DNA of 64,000 nt, from contig NC_066520.1 of assembly GCF_024679095.1 (NCBI RefSeq), positions 17,121,831 to 17,185,830 on the forward strand, given 5' to 3'. The translations under genes were made by a program, and so were the position numbers. A model generated the notes under the pieces. It searched no databases. It was not told where the DNA came from and was given only the letters and a program-made list of their open reading frames with translations. Below are positions 12,020 through 26,391 of the stretch, one piece after another (within the stretch, counting starts at the first letter, position 1; each line of letters opens with the position of its first letter). Origin of the DNA: Eriocheir sinensis (lineage: Eukaryota; Arthropoda; Malacostraca; Decapoda; Varunidae).

Positions 12020-12400
12020 AGGAAGAGGAGGAGGAGGAGGAGGAAGCGAAAGAGTAATAGGATGAAGGAAAGAAGGAAGGCAGGAAGGAAAGAAGGAGGA
12101 GGGAAAGGAAGGTGTTGAAGGACGATGAGGAGGCAGGAAAGGAGGAAGGAAAAGAAGGTGAAGGAGGACGAGGAGGAGGAGGAGGCAGCGAAGGAGTAGG
12201 TGAGAGTATGAAGGAAAGAAGGAAGGAAGGTAGGAAAGAAGGAGGAGGGAAAGGGAGGTGTTGAAGGACGATGAGGAGGCAGGAACAGATTAAGGAAAAG
12301 GAGGTGAGGGAGGACGAGGAGGCGGCAGCAAAGAAGTATGGAGTAAGAGAATGAAGGAAAGAAGGAAGGAAGGAAGGCAGGAAAAGAGGAGGGAAAAGGA
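12020..12400 (+). repeat. Purine-rich tandem repeat, period about 146 bp
   Basis: GGTGTTGAAGGACGATGAGG occurs at 12111 and 12257. Flanking GAAAGAAGGAAGG and GGAGGACGAGGAGG blocks recur with the same step. There are about 2.5 copies at the end of a 900-bp purine tract (11,500-12,400). Confidence 0.8.
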
Positions 12401-12435
12401 GGCAAGGACAACAGAAACACGCCTGCCATATATCG

Positions 12436-12640
12436 AAGCCGTGACGTCACCGATACCGAGGCACGGCTCTGCATCACGTGTTTTACAGCTTAAAGTCAGG
12501 AGGCGGTTCTCGGGGCCAAAACTATGCAAATCCCAGTTTCACAGCCGCTTTCCCGACGACGCTGTGTCAAGACGCCTTCACCCGCCACCGCCGCCGCCTC
12601 CGCCACCACCACATCCCACACACCCCAAAAGACCTTGATG
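12436..12640. promoter_or_regulatory. Candidate regulatory element (CRE, E-box, octamer)
   Basis: In a CpG-containing island after the purine tract: palindromic CRE TGACGTCA (12,442-12,449), E-box CACGTG (12,475-12,480) and octamer ATGCAAAT (12,524-12,531), all within 90 bp. No gene start is visible beside it. Confidence 0.3.
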
Positions 12641-13369
12641 CCGGCGGGAAACGAAGAGTGAAATTCGTGAGTCGGAAACGAGGAATAGACGAGGTGCAAG
12701 AACGAGATAGCCGCGGCAGATGAGCGAGTGTTGGAAGGCAGGTAGGTGGGTAGGCCGGTCGGTGGTGGTGGTGGTGGCTTGTGATGATCGGGTTTTTGGG
12801 GTTGTATGTGTGGTGATTTTGGTGTGTGTCAGAGTGGAGGTGGTGGTGTTGCCTGGTGTTTCCGTTGTGGTGGTGATGGTGTAATTTGTGTTGGTGTTGT
12901 GTTTGTGTGTATGTTGTGTGTGCTGAAGTGCGGTAACTGGTGAAGAGAACAACCAAAATGAATTGTGGAAAGTTCCTCAGGTAGAAAATTAGCTCATGTT
13001 GGTGAAATTACGTGTGGTAGAGGTTCTTCATCCCTCGATCTTCTCCCTCAGCTCCTCCTTCCTTTCTCTCGCTTGCTACTTTCACTCCGGGTTTCTTGTT
13101 TGCATCACATCTTTTCTGCTTGAGCTGGTGATGAAGTCTTCCTCAGCTTCCTCCTCCTCCTCCTCCTCTTCTCATTCCTCCTCCTCCTCCTCCTCCTTAA
13201 TAGAGAGGCGAGGTAGGCAAACTCCCGCACAAGTGAAGTGTAAGTAATGCGAAACCAAACAATTCTGAGTGAAACGCAAGAGAATAATGAAACAGACGAA
13301 ACGCTCTGGATAAAAACGGAAGAAAGATTAAAAGGTGAAAGGCGAAAAAAGTCATTATCCCCACACTCT
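12641..13369. other. GT/GGT-rich then CTC-rich DNA, no gene seen
   Basis: GGTGGTGGT at about 12,760-12,776, GTGTTG-rich to 12,930, CTC triplets at 13,152-13,197. Confidence 0.6.
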
Positions 13370-13679
13370 CCTCCTCCTCCTCCTCCTCCTCCTCCTCCTC
13401 CACGCTCTGCTTGCTTCCCTCTCCTCTCCAGCCTCCTTTTCATACTCCGCGTTCTCACTTTTTTTTCCTCTTATCTCTCTTTCGTTCCCCTCCTAAGCCT
13501 ATTCCTCTCTCCTCTTTATTTCTTTATTATTTGCCTCGTCATTTTTATCAACGTTTCTCCTCTTCTCTTATTTTACTTATTTGTTTTATTAGTATCATTA
13601 TTACTACTACAGCTTACTACAAAAACTACCACTACTACTAACACTACGATTACTACTACTACTACTACCTTTACCACCT

Positions 13680-13721
<42 letters not shown>

Positions 13722-14560
13722 TTGCTGCTGCTATTACTACTACTACTACTATCACCATCATTTATTCTTTTGCGTTTAATTCTCTACTCCCTTTTCCCAT
13801 TTTCTCTCCCTTAATCTCATTCATCCTTTCATCATTCCTCCTTATCCTCTCTCCCTTCCTCCGTTTTCTCTCTCTTATTTTCTTCCCCGTCCTTCCGATA
13901 CTTGTTCATTCTCTCTTTCTTTTATCTTTTTTCTTTTTCATTTTTATATTCCTTTTCTTTGTAATATTCTCCTTTTTTTATTTTTCTCCTATTCCTTCTT
14001 TTTCCTCTTTCTTTTTTCTCCATCTTTTTCCTTGTCTTTTTTTCTTTTCTTTTTCTTTTCTTCCTTTTCTTTTTCCTAATATCTTTTTTTTCGCCTCCTT
14101 TTTCTTCTTCGCTTCTTATCTTCTTCTTTCTTTCTTCTTCTTCTTTTTCTTCTTCTTCCGCTTCTTTCTCCTCCACCCCCTCGTCTTCCATCATCCTTCC
14201 TTCCTTCACTTTCCTTCCCTCTTCCGTCGCTGTCAGATACATTTTATACCTTTTTCTAGACATCTATTAAGGCGCTGTCATTTTCAATTTCTATTATTCT
14301 CTTTCGCTTTCTCCTTTTACTTCTTTTTCAATCACATATTAATTTTCTTTGTCTTACACTTCCTTCTTCATCTTCTTCTTCTCCTCCTTCTCTTTCAATC
14401 ACATCATAATTCCCTTTGTTTTAGTCTTTATTCTTCTTCTTCTTCTTTCTTTTTCTTTTTCTTTTTGTTTTTGTTTTTCTTCTTCTTCTTCTTTATCTTC
14501 CTGTTCTCGTTCTTCTTTCTTCTTATTTTTTTTCTCCTTCTTCCACTTGTAAATCAATCA
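13370..14560 (+). repeat. Pyrimidine-rich tract with (CTA)n
   Basis: Nearly all C/T for 1.2 kb, with a CTA/TAC block at 13,595-13,755, a CTC block at 13,370-13,400 and TTC-rich ends. The 441-residue open frame here is low-complexity Phe/Ser/Thr/Leu and is not a gene. Confidence 0.85.
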
Positions 14561-15230
14561 CAAAATCCTTAGAAAGATAAAAACTAAAAACAAAATACAA
14601 GAGAAACATACAAGACGTTTACCGAGGGAAGGAAGGAAGGAGAAAGAGAGAGAGAAAGAGTAGGAGGGAGGGAGAAGGAGCGAGGAAGGAGAGAAAGAGG
14701 GAGGGAAAACCGATGAAATTTTCCAGAGTCGGTCCTTAAAGATGTCTCTAATTAATGGAAGGGTCACACTTTTCATCGACGTGCCATCCCGAAAATTTCT
14801 GAGGAGCCTCGAACGTCTCTCGTGTTACATCGACCGAAAGTTTCCCAGCAACGACCGCACGTCCTCAAACCGTAGCGTTCTTAGTTTCTCTTAGTTTCGG
14901 CATTCGGTTCCTTATTTTTTGCCCCCTCTCCCCCTCCCTCTCTCTTCCTCTCACTCCCTCTCTCAATTACAGCATGTGACAAATCGCTTCATGGCCTGAT
15001 AAACGGCTTCTGGGGGATTTTTCTTACACTTATCCGTATTGAAGGAAATCTCACGGAGTAGATTTCGAGTAAGGAGTGAGACGGAGGAGGGGTGGAGGGA
15101 AGGGTAAGTGGAGGGGAGGAAGCTGTGGTTAGAGAGAAGAAGACACTGAGTTATCGGAGGGAAGGAGAGGGGGAGGAAAAATGACGTTAAGAACATATAT
15201 ATAAATTGAGACGAGGGAGGGAGGGGGAAG

Positions 15231-15232
<2 letters not shown>
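14561..15232. other. No gene seen
   Basis: GGAAGG-rich at 14,625-14,710, then a unique stretch (14,715-14,930), then C/T- and G/A-rich pieces. Confidence 0.55.

Positions 15233-15272
<40 letters not shown>
15233..15272. repeat. (GA)n microsatellite
   Basis: 20 units, preceded by GGGA-rich sequence. Confidence 0.95.
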
Positions 15273-15278
<6 letters not shown>

Positions 15279-15424
15279 GAGTGATTCAAAGCAGACAAAC
15301 CCCTCCAAAAGATGAACAGACATACACAAAGAGCGACAGACAGACAGACAGACAAGCAAACAAAGAGAGACACATGCAGATTGACAAAACGACAGACAGA
15401 CTAATGGAAACGTATCACGGGGGA

Positions 15425-15720
15425 CGGAAATGTGAATGAAAATAAAAGAAAAAATGAAAAAGAATTAGATAAGAGAAATGAAACTAAGAATAAGGATGAT
15501 AATAATAATGATAAAAAAGGAGGAAGAAAATGTGAATGAATATAAGAGGAAAAAAGTTAATTCCTGGCAGATAAAAAGGAATTAGATAGATAAGAGTAAT
15601 GAAACGAAGAATAAGAATGGGTATAATAATGTTGAAAGAGGAAGAAACGGAGAAAAAAAGACGAAAAAGATGATGATAAAGATGAAAAGACAAAATAATA
15701 AGTACAATAAAGAAAATGGA
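15425..15720 (+). repeat. A-rich diverged tandem repeat
   Basis: AATGTGAATGAA, GAATTAGATA and GAAACGAAGAATAAG-like blocks recur about 100-125 bp apart. It has about two copies and is AT- and purine-rich. Confidence 0.65.
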
Positions 15721-15789
15721 AAATAACAATAAACTAGATAAAGAATTACAGGAAAAAATTAAGCTCCTTTTCTTCAGTTACAGCTAAAA

Positions 15790-15826
15790 AAAAAAAAAAA
15801 TAAATAAATAAATAAATAAATAAAAA
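15790..15826. repeat. A-run and (AATA)n
   Basis: A poly(A) run leads into seven TAAA units. This may be an old retroposon tail, but no body is recognisable. Confidence 0.7.
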
Positions 15827-17853
<2,027 letters not shown>

Positions 17854-17857
<4 letters not shown>

Positions 17858-19529
17858 AGCACACACACTTTCAGATCTCTCCATCCAGTAATTGAAATGT
17901 CTATCTGAGTGAACTAGAATTAAAAAAAATATACCAACCCTTTTCGACGTAGAAACAACGACGCTTTATATCCGTCAGCGAAGAACATCGAAGAAACACA
18001 CTCCCATTCTTTTCTTTAATCTCCTTCAGTAGATACGTCCCCCTTTGGCTCCACGGCGACCAATTCTCATTCAATTTATCCTCTTAGATACTCTCTCCTC
18101 CCTCGCCTCAATTCTCAGCAACACTATACCTCTCCTCTCTCTCCTGCTCTCCCCGTCCTCCTTCCGCATCCTCCTTCACAATACTCCTTCCCTCCCTCCT
18201 GTTCTCCTTCCTTCTCCCTCCTTCTCTTGCCCTCTCCCTCACCTCCATTCTCAGCCAGACTACACCCCTTCCCTCCCACCTGCTGTCCTATCTCCTTCCC
18301 TCCTTCCCTTACTCCCTCCCTCCCTCCCTCAATCCTTGCCTTTCCACCAGTCCTCCCTCACTCCGTCAGCCCTTACGCACCTCGCTCCCTCCACTCCAGC
18401 TCCGGTTAACGAGTATGGAGCGGTTAACGAGTGGCTGTGGCAGAGACAGACGCCAGCCATCCCCAGCACAAGACCGCCATTGGAAAGTCATCGCAGCCAT
18501 GCCTCACGCCGGTCACCCACTGGCTATTTATCGCTTTTTTCGGCCCCTTTTTCCTACCCAAGGATTACACGTCGGCGGGGATTGTTGCAGGATTGCGGAG
18601 GATGTATCTGGACTCTTGCTGCTGGTGGTGTTAGTGCTTTTACTGTTATTGATGTTCTTGCTCCTCTTATGGATTGGTTGCAGTGGTTTATTCGGTTGTT
18701 ATTGTTTGTGGTGTTCTTGTTATTATTGTTCAGCTGCAGTACATGAACGCAGTAGTAGTAGTTGAGTGATATTAGTGGTAGTATTAGTATAAGAAGATTT
18801 CATATAGTAAAAGGAGAGACTAAAACCGATTACTTAAGTATTGCACCTATAACAAATGACTGTGCAGGACCCTCTCGCACTTCCTCGTCTTCCTTCCACT
18901 AGAGAAAGAGTATTATAAGATGCCTGGCCGTTTCCTGATGTCTCACGGCGCCCAAAACGAAACACAACAGAAACAAACCCTTCCGGGCGTCCACTGCAGG
19001 AGACGAGGGAGGGTTAATAGGCAAGAAAGCGTAGGAGTAATAGAAGCTGTCGTAGTCGGTGGCGTGGCTATTGGGTTGTGTGTTTTGCAGGCGCGGACGG
19101 TGGTGGATGGAGGCCTGTGGTGGCGGTAATGGTCACGGGTGGCGAAGAGCATTGGTCATGGGATGTGAGTTATGATTCGTTTTCCTCTGTTGGGGGGAAA
19201 GGAAGATGGTGTTATGGCAGGGCTCATCTATGGGATAATTTTGTTAATCTAGACAAGGTGTGTGATAAGAGACTACAGAGATAAATGTAAATAAAGAACA
19301 AGAAGGGAAAAAACAATGCCACAAACAACAAAAGGAGGCTGAAGCAGAAGAGGAACAAGATCGAGAAGGCGAACGAGATGAAAAAGAAGAAGACGATTAA
19401 AGAGGAGAAAAGTTGACCGAAAAACATGAAGAGGAATAAGAACAAAATTAGAAAAAAAATAATCAAAATAAGAAAAAAAATGACGAGAACAAGAAAAAAA
19501 AATAAGAAGACAAATAAAAAGAAAAGCTA
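17854..19529. other. No gene seen
   Basis: 18,050-18,400 is CTCC-rich. 18,400-19,290 is mixed with GTTATT/TGGTGG words. 19,290-19,530 is AAGAA-rich. Confidence 0.55.
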
Positions 19530-20905
19530 AGCACCCAAAAACACAAACAAGACTAAGAAAAGAAGCAAAAACAATCAAAATAAGAACAAAACACACACAC
19601 AAAAACAATCCCCAGAGGTACTATTCTAAAAGCGATTTAATGCCAAGAAGCTCAGAATCCAATCCCCTGACAGACACCCTCACCTGTCCAATCGTAATTA
19701 AGAGCCATCACGCACCTCTCTCTCGCTCCCTTAAGCACTCTCACTTTCGCCTTCCCTCTCCCTCTGTGTTCCGCCTCTTCATTACAACACAAACCCTTTT
19801 CATGGCGTCCCTTTGCTCCTTCGTCACCCCCTAGTGCACTGATGTAGCTTCTTTGTCCCTCTCCACTTAACCTTTCAATAACTTTAACCTCACTACTTCT
19901 TTTATGCTTGGTTTTCTTCTTGTACTGGAAATGATTTGCTCACTCTTTCTCTCTACATCTTTTTTCCACCTTTTGTGTCTATGTATCTGGTATCTCGTTT
20001 TCTCTCTACATTATTTTTAGGTTTTTCTTTTTCTCCTTATACTGAAAATAATATAAGCTTTTGTGTGTGTCTTCCGCTCCCTCTCACTTTTTTTTTCTAT
20101 TTTCTCTTTCTCCCTCTTCCTCTTCCTCTCCCCCTCTCTCGCTCGCCCGCTTTCTCTCTCTTACTCTCTGGTAATTACAGACCCATTACCCAATAATCAA
20201 GGTTCCATTAGCTAACATTTCTCCTTAAAAATTGTTCAAAGTACAATTAGAGCATATAAATCATTCGCTTCCTCGAGCATTCTTCCCTCGGCGCTCAGCT
20301 CACAACAGGGCGTAGGGCCAAAATGTATACTACCTTTTCTACCTAGTTTGTGTATAAGAGTAGATTTACATATATTCAAGAGTATACCAGGTCGTTAGGT
20401 GTCGCGGATTTGGTTTTCCGATTAAGAGTTTGACCCAAGAACACAAACAGGAATGAGAAAAGAAGCAAAAATAATCAAAAGAAGAAAATAAAATACTTCA
20501 GAGCTACTATTCAAAAAGCGATGTAGCTTGGCATGTCTTTAAGAGTATACCAGGTCGTTAGGTGTTGTTGGTTGTTTTCGTTTTAGAGTTTGACCCAAGA
20601 ACACAAACCGGAATGAGAAAAGTAGGGAAAATATTCAGAGTAAAAACAATAAGACAAAAAAAAAATCATCCAAAGCTACTATTCTAAAAGGGATGTAGCT
20701 TGGCATGTCTTTAAAAGTATACCAGACTGTTAGGTGTTGTGGGTGGTTTCCGATTTAGAGTTTGACCCAAGAACACAAACAGGAATGAGAAGATAAGCAA
20801 AAATGATCAAAGTAAGAACAAAAAGACAAAAAAATAACAATCCTCCAGAGTTACTATTTTAAAAGCGATTTAATGCCAAGAAGTTACAGAATCCAATCCC
20901 CTGAA
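19530..20905 (+). repeat. Tandem repeat of about 160-172 bp, with a displaced copy
   Basis: AGAGTTTGACCCAAGAACAC starts at 20425, 20585 and 20757. Partial copies sharing AAAGCGATTTAATGCCAAGA and AATCCAATCCCCTGA lie at 19,530-19,672 and at the array's right end (20,869-20,905), so this boundary sequence flanks 1.2 kb of unrelated DNA. Confidence 0.82.
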
Positions 20906-20994
20906 AATCAACGTTTGAGAGCAATGAACTACCGTCAATGATATAAACAAATCCAGCTTAGTTTGATTTAATTTATCTCATACACTCCTTCTGT

Positions 20995-21215
20995 CTCAAT
21001 CTCCATCTACCTATATGTTTATCTATCGATCTATCTATCTTTCTATCTATCTATCTGTCTATCTATCTATGTATATCTATCTTTCTCTCCATCTCTGTCT
21101 TAGCTCATGTCAGGCATATTTCTTTTCATCTTCGTCTCCGTGTTCTCACTTCTACTACCATCTATTTATCTATGTATCTATGTATCCATCTATCTATCTA
21201 TTTATTTATTACCTC
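20995..21215. repeat. (TCTA)n interrupted tetranucleotide tract
   Basis: ATCTATCTATC runs at 21,024-21,085 and again at 21,160-21,210. The two TTTCCATCTCCGCGTC-like and CATGTCAG motifs hint at a short duplication. Confidence 0.8.
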
Positions 21216-22197
21216 ATGTCAGAGCCTGTTTCTTTCCATCTCCGCGTCCTCATTTCCACCTCCCGCACACACCCAGCCACACCACAGCACCTCACAACAC
21301 CCTCATGAGCCGCCTCCTGCCTCTCGCTCTCACCTGCCACCCGCTGCCTCGCCTCTTCCTCCAGCCAAAACACTTCTTCGGCCCAACGCTCCTGTAATCT
21401 TTCCCTCTTCCCTCCTTCTCCCCTACCTCAATACCCTCCCCTGTCCTCTGCTTCACCCTCCTAACCCTGCTACGTCTCAGCCTCCTTCCTTTCTTACCGT
21501 TCCTCACGTTCTTTACCCTAATCCCATCTTGCCTCCCCAAAACCTTGCCCTCCTCCTCCTCTCTCTTTCTCCTTCCTTCCTTCTCTGCCTCCTCCCTTGC
21601 TTTCCTTCCCCACACGTCCTTTCCCTTAACCCCCCCATCTTGACTTCCCCAGAGCCTCTCCTCCTCCTCCGTGTCCTCCTCTCTCTCCTCACACCTCAAC
21701 CACTGCCGCCACTCCTTCATCCCACTCCATTACCTCTCTCCGCAGCGGCTCCACTCAGGCCACTCTGCTCCCTCTCTCTCTCCTCCGCCATCAACCGCCG
21801 CGCCAATCACACTTGCCCCTCGGGAGTGCGCGCGCCACGTAACATTAAACGAATATCCTTTTTTATTTATTTTGGGTACTAATTGAATATATCTTAGTTT
21901 GTGGAACGGGGTATTTTCCTAACCTGCGCCATGTTTTCTTTTCTTTTTTTTCCGTCTCAGGAGAATGGGAGGTAAAAGGAGGTGTTTAAGAGTAAGAGAG
22001 AAAGGTCGTGTATAGAACATGAAAAGGCTGCGGGGAACATGTTTATGATCTTATAGACTTAAGATATAATATAAAGTGATTGGCTAGGTACGTTGGCCAA
22101 TTTGTACGCTCTCTAATCATATAAGGGAAGAAAAGTGAGTGTACCTAAGTGGGTGAGGTGTATACGAGAACCATTGCCATTGAAATATAGATTGGAT
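21216..22197. other. No gene seen
   Basis: C-rich pyrimidine stretch (21,230-21,800), then AT-rich unique DNA. Confidence 0.55.
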
Positions 22198-22402
22198 ACT
22201 TTAGGTTAGCTTCTGTTAGGTTAGGTTAGGTTTCGTTAGGGGAGATGAGGTGAGGTGAGGTTAGGCCAGGTTTGGTTGGGTGAGGTGAGGTAAGGTGAGG
22301 TGAGGTTAGATAGATTCGGTTAGGTGAGGTGAGGTGAAGTGAAGTGAGGTGAGGCGAGGTTAGGTTAGGTCAGGTTAGGTTAGGTTAGGTTACGATAGGT
22401 TA
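22198..22402 (+). repeat. Interstitial telomere-like array (TTAGG and TGAGG variants)
   Basis: TTAGG units, including runs of TTAGGTTAGGTTAGG, are mixed with TGAGG and GTGAAG variants over about 200 bp. TTAGG is the ancestral arthropod telomere repeat. The decay suggests an old internal array. Confidence 0.8.
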
Positions 22403-22925
22403 CATCCATTTAATTCAAGATACCCAGGATAGTATTAATAGGAGAGTCACGTACGAATTAGGGAACAAAATAAGAGTTTAAGAAAGATAGTGAATGATTG
22501 ATTCAATACCCGAAGGTTGTGATTGGCGACCTCTATCTCCTCAAACCAATTCCAGCTTTATTTTCTTCCATCTTTCTGTCCTTCCTTTCTTCCTTAGATA
22601 CGATATGATACGTTAACTTTACTTGCCTACCTAGATCGCGTTTTCTTGGTACCAAAACAACAATTCATACTATATGTTTGAAGCTGGAAACATTCATTAT
22701 TCAGCTCGATATATTATTAACCTTACCGAGTGTTAGAGGAAGGATTGTCATTTTTTACTTTTACTTTTTTTCTTCACACCTTTCACGGTAAGTTTGTGTC
22801 TGTGATTCTGGGTGCGGAGTGTGCTGAGAAGAGTATTGTTCTCTACTTTACATTGCACGCCAGACTTGTTTATGGCAGAGTGAGTAATATATCTAGTTTT
22901 CCTCTCTCCTTCTCCTTCTCATTCT

Positions 22926-23689
<764 letters not shown>

Positions 23690-24180
23690 AAGAAACATTG
23701 CGTGTAACTGCTGGGAATGTTGGAATGTTGTGTTGGAAATGGTGGTTGGGGAAAGAAGGGAGAGGAAGGCCAAGGAGAAGAGGGATAGATTACATAAAGG
23801 AAGGCTTGACAGAGAGGAGGATGACCAAGAAAAGGAGCTGCAAAGTTGAAGAGTGTTATAGATGGAGGCTGCAGGAAGAAGGAAGAGAGGAAGACCAAGG
23901 AGAAGACGGATGGATGGCACAAAGGAGGACAATTAAAACAGCGAATGGACTTGAGGACCAGCACGTGAAGGATAGGTGTAAAGGGAGACAGCAGAGCAGG
24001 AACAGCGACCCCATAGGAAAGATACAAAAAGCTGAAGAAAGAGATGGATAGATTGCATAAAGGAAGACAAAACAGCGAAGGGATTTGAGGAACAGCACGT
24101 GAATGATAGGGGTAAATGGACACAGCGACCCCATAGGAAAGCTGCAAAAATCTGAAGAAGTTGCAGATTGGGGAGGGAGC
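23690..24180 (+). pseudogene. Degenerate RTE-like retrotransposon C-terminus, partly duplicated
   Basis: Frames shifted against each other encode GRPRRRG-IDYIKEGL and a second RRR-MDGTKEDN-like block, followed by HVKDRCK and SRNSDPIG. The order G-R-P-[RK]-R-W-x-D-x-[IV]-K-x-D, then D-R-x-x-W, then DP, is typical of the last residues of RTE-type elements. The CAGCACGTGAA..GATAGG..ACAGCGACCCCATAGG segment occurs twice (about 23,958 and 24,092). There is no polymerase core. Confidence 0.5.
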
Positions 24181-24327
24181 AACAGTGAGGTGAAACTTTA
24201 ATGATGATAATACTAACAATGAGCTTCAGTTTAAAGGGAATATGCATGACAGGGGAATGCATGTAGGCGCTCAGGAAAGAGTCATTCAGCCCATCATTAA
24301 AAATCCATCCAAAATCCTCTCGATATT

Positions 24328-24480
24328 CTTTTTTTACGGCAAGGAAGGCAGGGCAATGGCAAGAAAAAAAGAAGAAAAAAGAAGAAAAAAGCCAGCTAGA
24401 TTACATACAGAGCAAAAAACAAGACAAAAAGAACGAGAGGACAGAAGAGAGGTTGATATCGGGTTGCGTGGTGTCTTGAT
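24328..24480 (-). mobile_element. Reverse-oriented retrotransposon tail, second copy
   Basis: TTTTTTTACGGCAAGGAAGG, an A-rich stretch, then GCCAGCTAGATTACAT and AAAAGAACGAGAGGACAG follow the same order as 10,024-10,160. Confidence 0.55.
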
Positions 24481-25465
24481 ACTCTATACGAATTCTACCA
24501 CGACTTTCCTTCCTTCCACACGACTACCAAGGTTGCGTCATACAAGCATCTCATTACCTGAACTCAACCTGACGCAGCTGTGCTTTTAGGTTACTACGCG
24601 CTAATTGTTTATACTCCAAGCGTTTTATACAAAGCACCGGTACTATGCCATCTTGTCCACTTAACATCCCCTATAATTTTAGTGCATACGTGACACCATT
24701 CCAAGAGCTACCTTTCAACCTTTCCATGTATTGCGTTCACCATAGCCTTGGGGTCGTCGTTATCCCACTTCGTTGCACAAAGCTTAATGCTGCACCTTTC
24801 TCTGAGCAGTATTAAAGGAACCGAAACCTCCATTATTAGTTGATTTAATGATTTTTGGTAAGATGCGTTTTTGTTTTATGAAGATTTACTAAAGCCAATC
24901 GCACGCCCGATCTAAATCCTCATCAATTAAGAGAAATGATTCAAAGTGGTCACCCATTTTCCATTCTCTTTCTTGATCAGCATTGGCTTTAGAGTGCCGT
25001 TTGATGTGGTGTGATTGCCACCTTTTAAGTTGTTCGGGTTTACAACACCGAGTGCTGACAATGGTCTAAACGAATATCTTTTTTTTTTTTATTATAGAAC
25101 TTAAATGCTACTTCCATAAAAGACTGTGAAATGAATTATCTCTAGTTTGTTACACGCGCTGCCTTTTACGAATTCAACTACGATTTTCAACAATAAATTA
25201 ATGATCTGGTGGGCTTCATAATGACGTTGGAATTAAAAGTTTGTATGAAAAAATACTGTCGACTCTATTCATATCATATTTTCCGCATAAAAAATATATA
25301 TTGTTCAGTGTTTTACAGAGGTTGGAAATAATTGGGCCCAATAAAATCATCATATTTTAAAAGAAAATGTACCATGAACAGCGGGGAGTATCAATTATTT
25401 TCAGTGACGGCTGCATTCCGGAGAAGCCTTATGACCCACGTCTAATACCGACATACATACGTGTT
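24481..25465. other. Upstream flank of the channel gene
   Basis: AT-rich and nearly repeat-free. No exon seen. It may hold regulatory DNA for the gene. Confidence 0.5.
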
Positions 25466-25503
25466 TATATAATGATACAAGTGACCCTCGTACAGTCAGT
25501 GAC
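25466..25503 (+). promoter_or_regulatory. Candidate core promoter of the channel gene (TATA + initiator)
   Basis: TATATAA lies at 25466-25472 and an arthropod-type initiator TCAGTG at 25496-25501. With A25498 as +1 the TATA box starts at -32, the canonical spacing. The implied 5' UTR is about 132 bases and runs unspliced into exon 1. The spacing is seen directly; promoter function is inferred. Confidence 0.45.
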
Positions 25504-25629
25504 CGACGGGCGGCAGCGGCAGACGGGTGGAGTGTCGGCGATCTACTCGAACTTTGAAGTCACCCCAAAACGCAAAGCCTTCAGAAAACCACCCCGTTCA
25601 CACAACCACCCCAAGTTACCTAGCAAACA

Positions 25630-25675
25630 ATGATATCAAGGGTCTACCTTTCTATCTTTCTACTATTTCTTAAAG
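25630..25675 (+). CDS. Exon 1: signal peptide
   Basis: This exon encodes residues 1-15 and the first base of codon 16. The start is fixed by an in-frame TAG three codons upstream (25621-25623). A short basic n-region is followed by a hydrophobic core ([10 protein letters not shown]), and cleavage is plausible just before C19. The donor is AAAG|GTAAG, phase 1. Confidence 0.8.
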
Positions 25676-26193
25676 GTAAGTATATGTGCCGTTAAAAAGT
25701 ACCTCATTCACCATGTTCACATCTAAAAAACGTCAGTCACTACAAGCTCAATATTACTTTGTTTCGACTCACCATCATCAGTCACCATGAATCAATAACA
25801 CAGGAGGGGCGTGTCGCGAGGTTCCTTTGGTGAAGTTCGAAGGAGACGGTCAAGTGGCTACCCAGACAAGACTGGACACCGGCCTCGTCACCCTCCCCGC
25901 CATGACGCAGGTGAGGCCTCATGAAGCTCAAAGGTAAAGCCACGAAGTCCAAGGATAGGTAACGCTTAGGTATTCTAGATTGATAGTTCAGAAGCAGCAT
26001 GCACGTAGTTTACTCATACTATCTGCATCACCAACTGGTATGAGTGAACTATCCTCTCAACAGTCTGTCCCCTTCCGCTGGCCACTTCCCTGACCATCCC
26101 TAAGGCTCACCTCTATTGTCCATTCCCGATACCCATTTGTCTCCGGATCGTCCCCCTCCCCACCACTAAGCTTCCTCCAGATTGTTCTCATCC

Positions 26194-26249
<56 letters not shown>

Positions 26250-26325
26250 CACAGGCACAGACACAGACACAGAGACAGAGACAGAGACACAGACAGAGAC
26301 AGAGACACAGAGAGACACAGACACA

Positions 26326-26391
<66 letters not shown>

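Noticed and set aside
11285..12477. Long - strand Ser/Phe/Leu frames and + strand Glu/Arg frames
   Set aside because: Shadows of a GGA/GAA purine tract.
13247..14572. 441-codon open frame
   Set aside because: Crosses CTC, CTA and TTC repeats and is low complexity throughout. No domain or splice logic.
25367..25633. 88-codon open frame just upstream of the channel gene
   Set aside because: It spans the candidate TATA and initiator, is in another frame and has no recognisable content. The spliced model starting at 25,630 is better supported.
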